From: Hungatella sp. UBA3147
GTDB lineage: Bacteria; Bacillota; Clostridia; Lachnospirales; Lachnospiraceae
Direction of reading: 5' to 3'
Assembly: GCA_002365025.1 (NCBI GenBank)
Contig: DEYX01000315.1
Span: 1 to 5,378 of the forward strand
Length of the DNA: 5,378 nt
This document shows positions 5,020-5,378 of this stretch, in pieces. How positions within the stretch are numbered: position 1 is the stretch's first letter; each line of letters opens with the position of its first letter. The notes under the pieces were generated by a model, which worked only from the letters and a program-made list of their open reading frames with translations, made no database searches and was not told the origin of the DNA. Made by a program: the position numbers and the translations under genes.

Positions 5020-5049
5020 TTGACAAGGGCATACCCATAGGGGTATACT
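5020..5049 (+). promoter_or_regulatory. Promoter of the P-type ATPase gene
   Basis: TTGACA (5020-5025), 18 bases, TATACT (5044-5049): a perfect -35 and five of six at -10. The spacer and the first bases of the -10 are occupied by the perfect operator palindrome (5031-5046), the classic arrangement for tight repression. Confidence 0.8.
5031..5046. promoter_or_regulatory. CsoR-type operator, copy 2 (perfect palindrome)
   Basis: ATACCC-ATAG-GGGTAT is a perfect 6-4-6 inverted repeat between the -35 and -10 of the ATPase promoter. As I recall, the copper-exporter operator bound by Bacillus CsoR has the same arms and spacing. Binding here would directly exclude RNA polymerase. Confidence 0.8.
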
Positions 5050-5065
5050 CTTAATTGTGTGTAGT

Positions 5066-5081
5066 ATACCCCCATAAGTAT
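5066..5081. promoter_or_regulatory. CsoR-type operator, copy 3 (weaker)
   Basis: ATACCC-CCAT-AAGTAT keeps one perfect arm and four of six bases of the other. It is centred 35 bp after copy 2, in the leader of the ATPase gene, and ends two bases before AAGGAG. Its position relative to the Shine-Dalgarno resembles copy 1. Confidence 0.55.
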
Positions 5082-5083
5082 AT

Positions 5084-5089
5084 AAGGAG
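5084..5089 (+). promoter_or_regulatory. Ribosome binding site deciding the ATPase start
   Basis: AAGGAG lies eight bases before TTG 5098 and eleven before TTG 5101, both in the same frame. A GTG at 5089 is also in frame but overlaps this site. TTG 5098 is preferred on spacing. The first ATG in frame (5134) falls at the start of the first membrane helix and is too far away. Confidence 0.65.
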
Positions 5090-5097
5090 TGATATAT

Positions 5098-5378
5098 TTG
5101 TTGACCTTTTTCAAAGATAGCGAAAGGCGGACCATGCTGTTTCTCTGCCTTTCGGCTATTTCATTAATCGTCAGTTTCTTTGACATAGGATCATCGCCCG
5201 TTAATATGGCATGGGTTGCAATTTTGCTTTGCGGCATTCCCATTGTGAAGGGCGCAATTGCCGGACTTATTACAGAGCTTGATATTAAGGCAGATGTATT
5301 GGTGTCCATTGCCCTCATTGCTTCGGTTATGATCGGCGAAATATTTGCGGCAGGCGAGGTTGCCTTTATCATGGCAAT
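5098..5378 (+). CDS. P1B-type heavy-metal-transporting ATPase, N-terminal part, cut by window edge
   Basis: The frame is open from TTG 5098 to the right edge, giving 93 codons of what should be a protein of several hundred residues. This is the membrane entry region of a metal-exporting P-type ATPase: helices at about 13-31, 36-58 and 65-93. The last includes ADVLVSIALIASVMIGEIFA and GEVAFIMA, conserved just before the actuator domain. There is no N-terminal HMA domain with a CxxC motif, because membrane helix one begins about 12 residues in. The metal-defining CPC/SPC motif and the phosphorylated aspartate lie beyond the window. The helix sequence looks more like the Zn/Cd/Pb or an unassigned P1B group than classic CopA, while the regulator next door looks Cu(I)-type. 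The promoter bears two copies of the shared operator, so induction by the repressor's metal is expected. The start is TTG rather than ATG. Confidence 0.85.
   Translation, partial: MLTFFKDSERRTMLFLCLSAISLIVSFFDIGSSPVNMAWVAILLCGIPIVKGAIAGLITELDIKADVLVSIALIASVMIGEIFAAGEVAFIMA

Noticed and set aside
4944..5372. Minus-strand open frame of 142 codons across the ATPase start
   Set aside because: It runs antisense over the csoR end, terminator, promoter and operators, has no family resemblance, and conflicts with the clear P-type ATPase frame.
1..5378. CRISPR array, insertion sequence, phage or defence genes, tRNA or rRNA
   Set aside because: No regularly spaced repeats, transposase, terminal inverted repeats with target duplications, or RNA gene signatures were seen. 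The window looks like ordinary chromosome.

Overview
The window reads as chromosomal DNA from a low-to-mid GC Gram-positive anaerobe of the Firmicutes. The best guess is Lachnospiraceae (Clostridium cluster XIVa, Lacrimispora/Lachnoclostridium-like). This rests on the style of the glucose-6-phosphate isomerase, the four-cysteine TSCPD (TIGR03905-type) protein, strong purine-rich ribosome binding sites, TTG starts and consensus sigma-A promoters. The assignment is by recognition only, without a database search. I see no insertion sequence, phage gene, CRISPR array, tRNA or rRNA.

Left half, minus strand (1-3132). Reading in the direction of transcription there are three genes: mtnN (MTA/SAH nucleosidase), an unrecognised 313-residue membrane protein with a long charged tail, and pgi (glucose-6-phosphate isomerase, cut by the left edge). 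Each has its own promoter, so this is a row of co-directional genes rather than a tight operon. The pgi leader (about 140 nt) is rich in inverted repeats and may be an undescribed structured RNA.

Centre (3133-3338) is a divergent promoter region with two back-to-back sigma-A promoters, one of them a perfect TTGACA-17-TATAAT. It serves mtnN to the left and, to the right, a small four-cysteine TSCPD-family protein whose true start is a TTG at 3339. A GntR/HutC-type regulator with a UTRA ligand domain follows from its own promoter, which has a palindrome over the -35 box. It ends in two tandem terminators.

Right end (4597-5378) is a metal-homeostasis module: a CsoR-type repressor with an intact Cys-His-Cys metal site, a terminator, then the start of a P1B-type metal-exporting ATPase cut by the right edge. 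Three 16-bp copies of an ATACCC-N4-GGGTAT-like operator lie at the two promoters. One is a perfect 6-4-6 palindrome between the -35 and -10 boxes of the ATPase gene. The layout implies an autoregulated repressor that also controls the pump. This is the most coherent regulatory system in the window. The pump's metal is open: the regulator looks copper-type, while the visible transmembrane part of the pump looks more like the Zn/Cd group.
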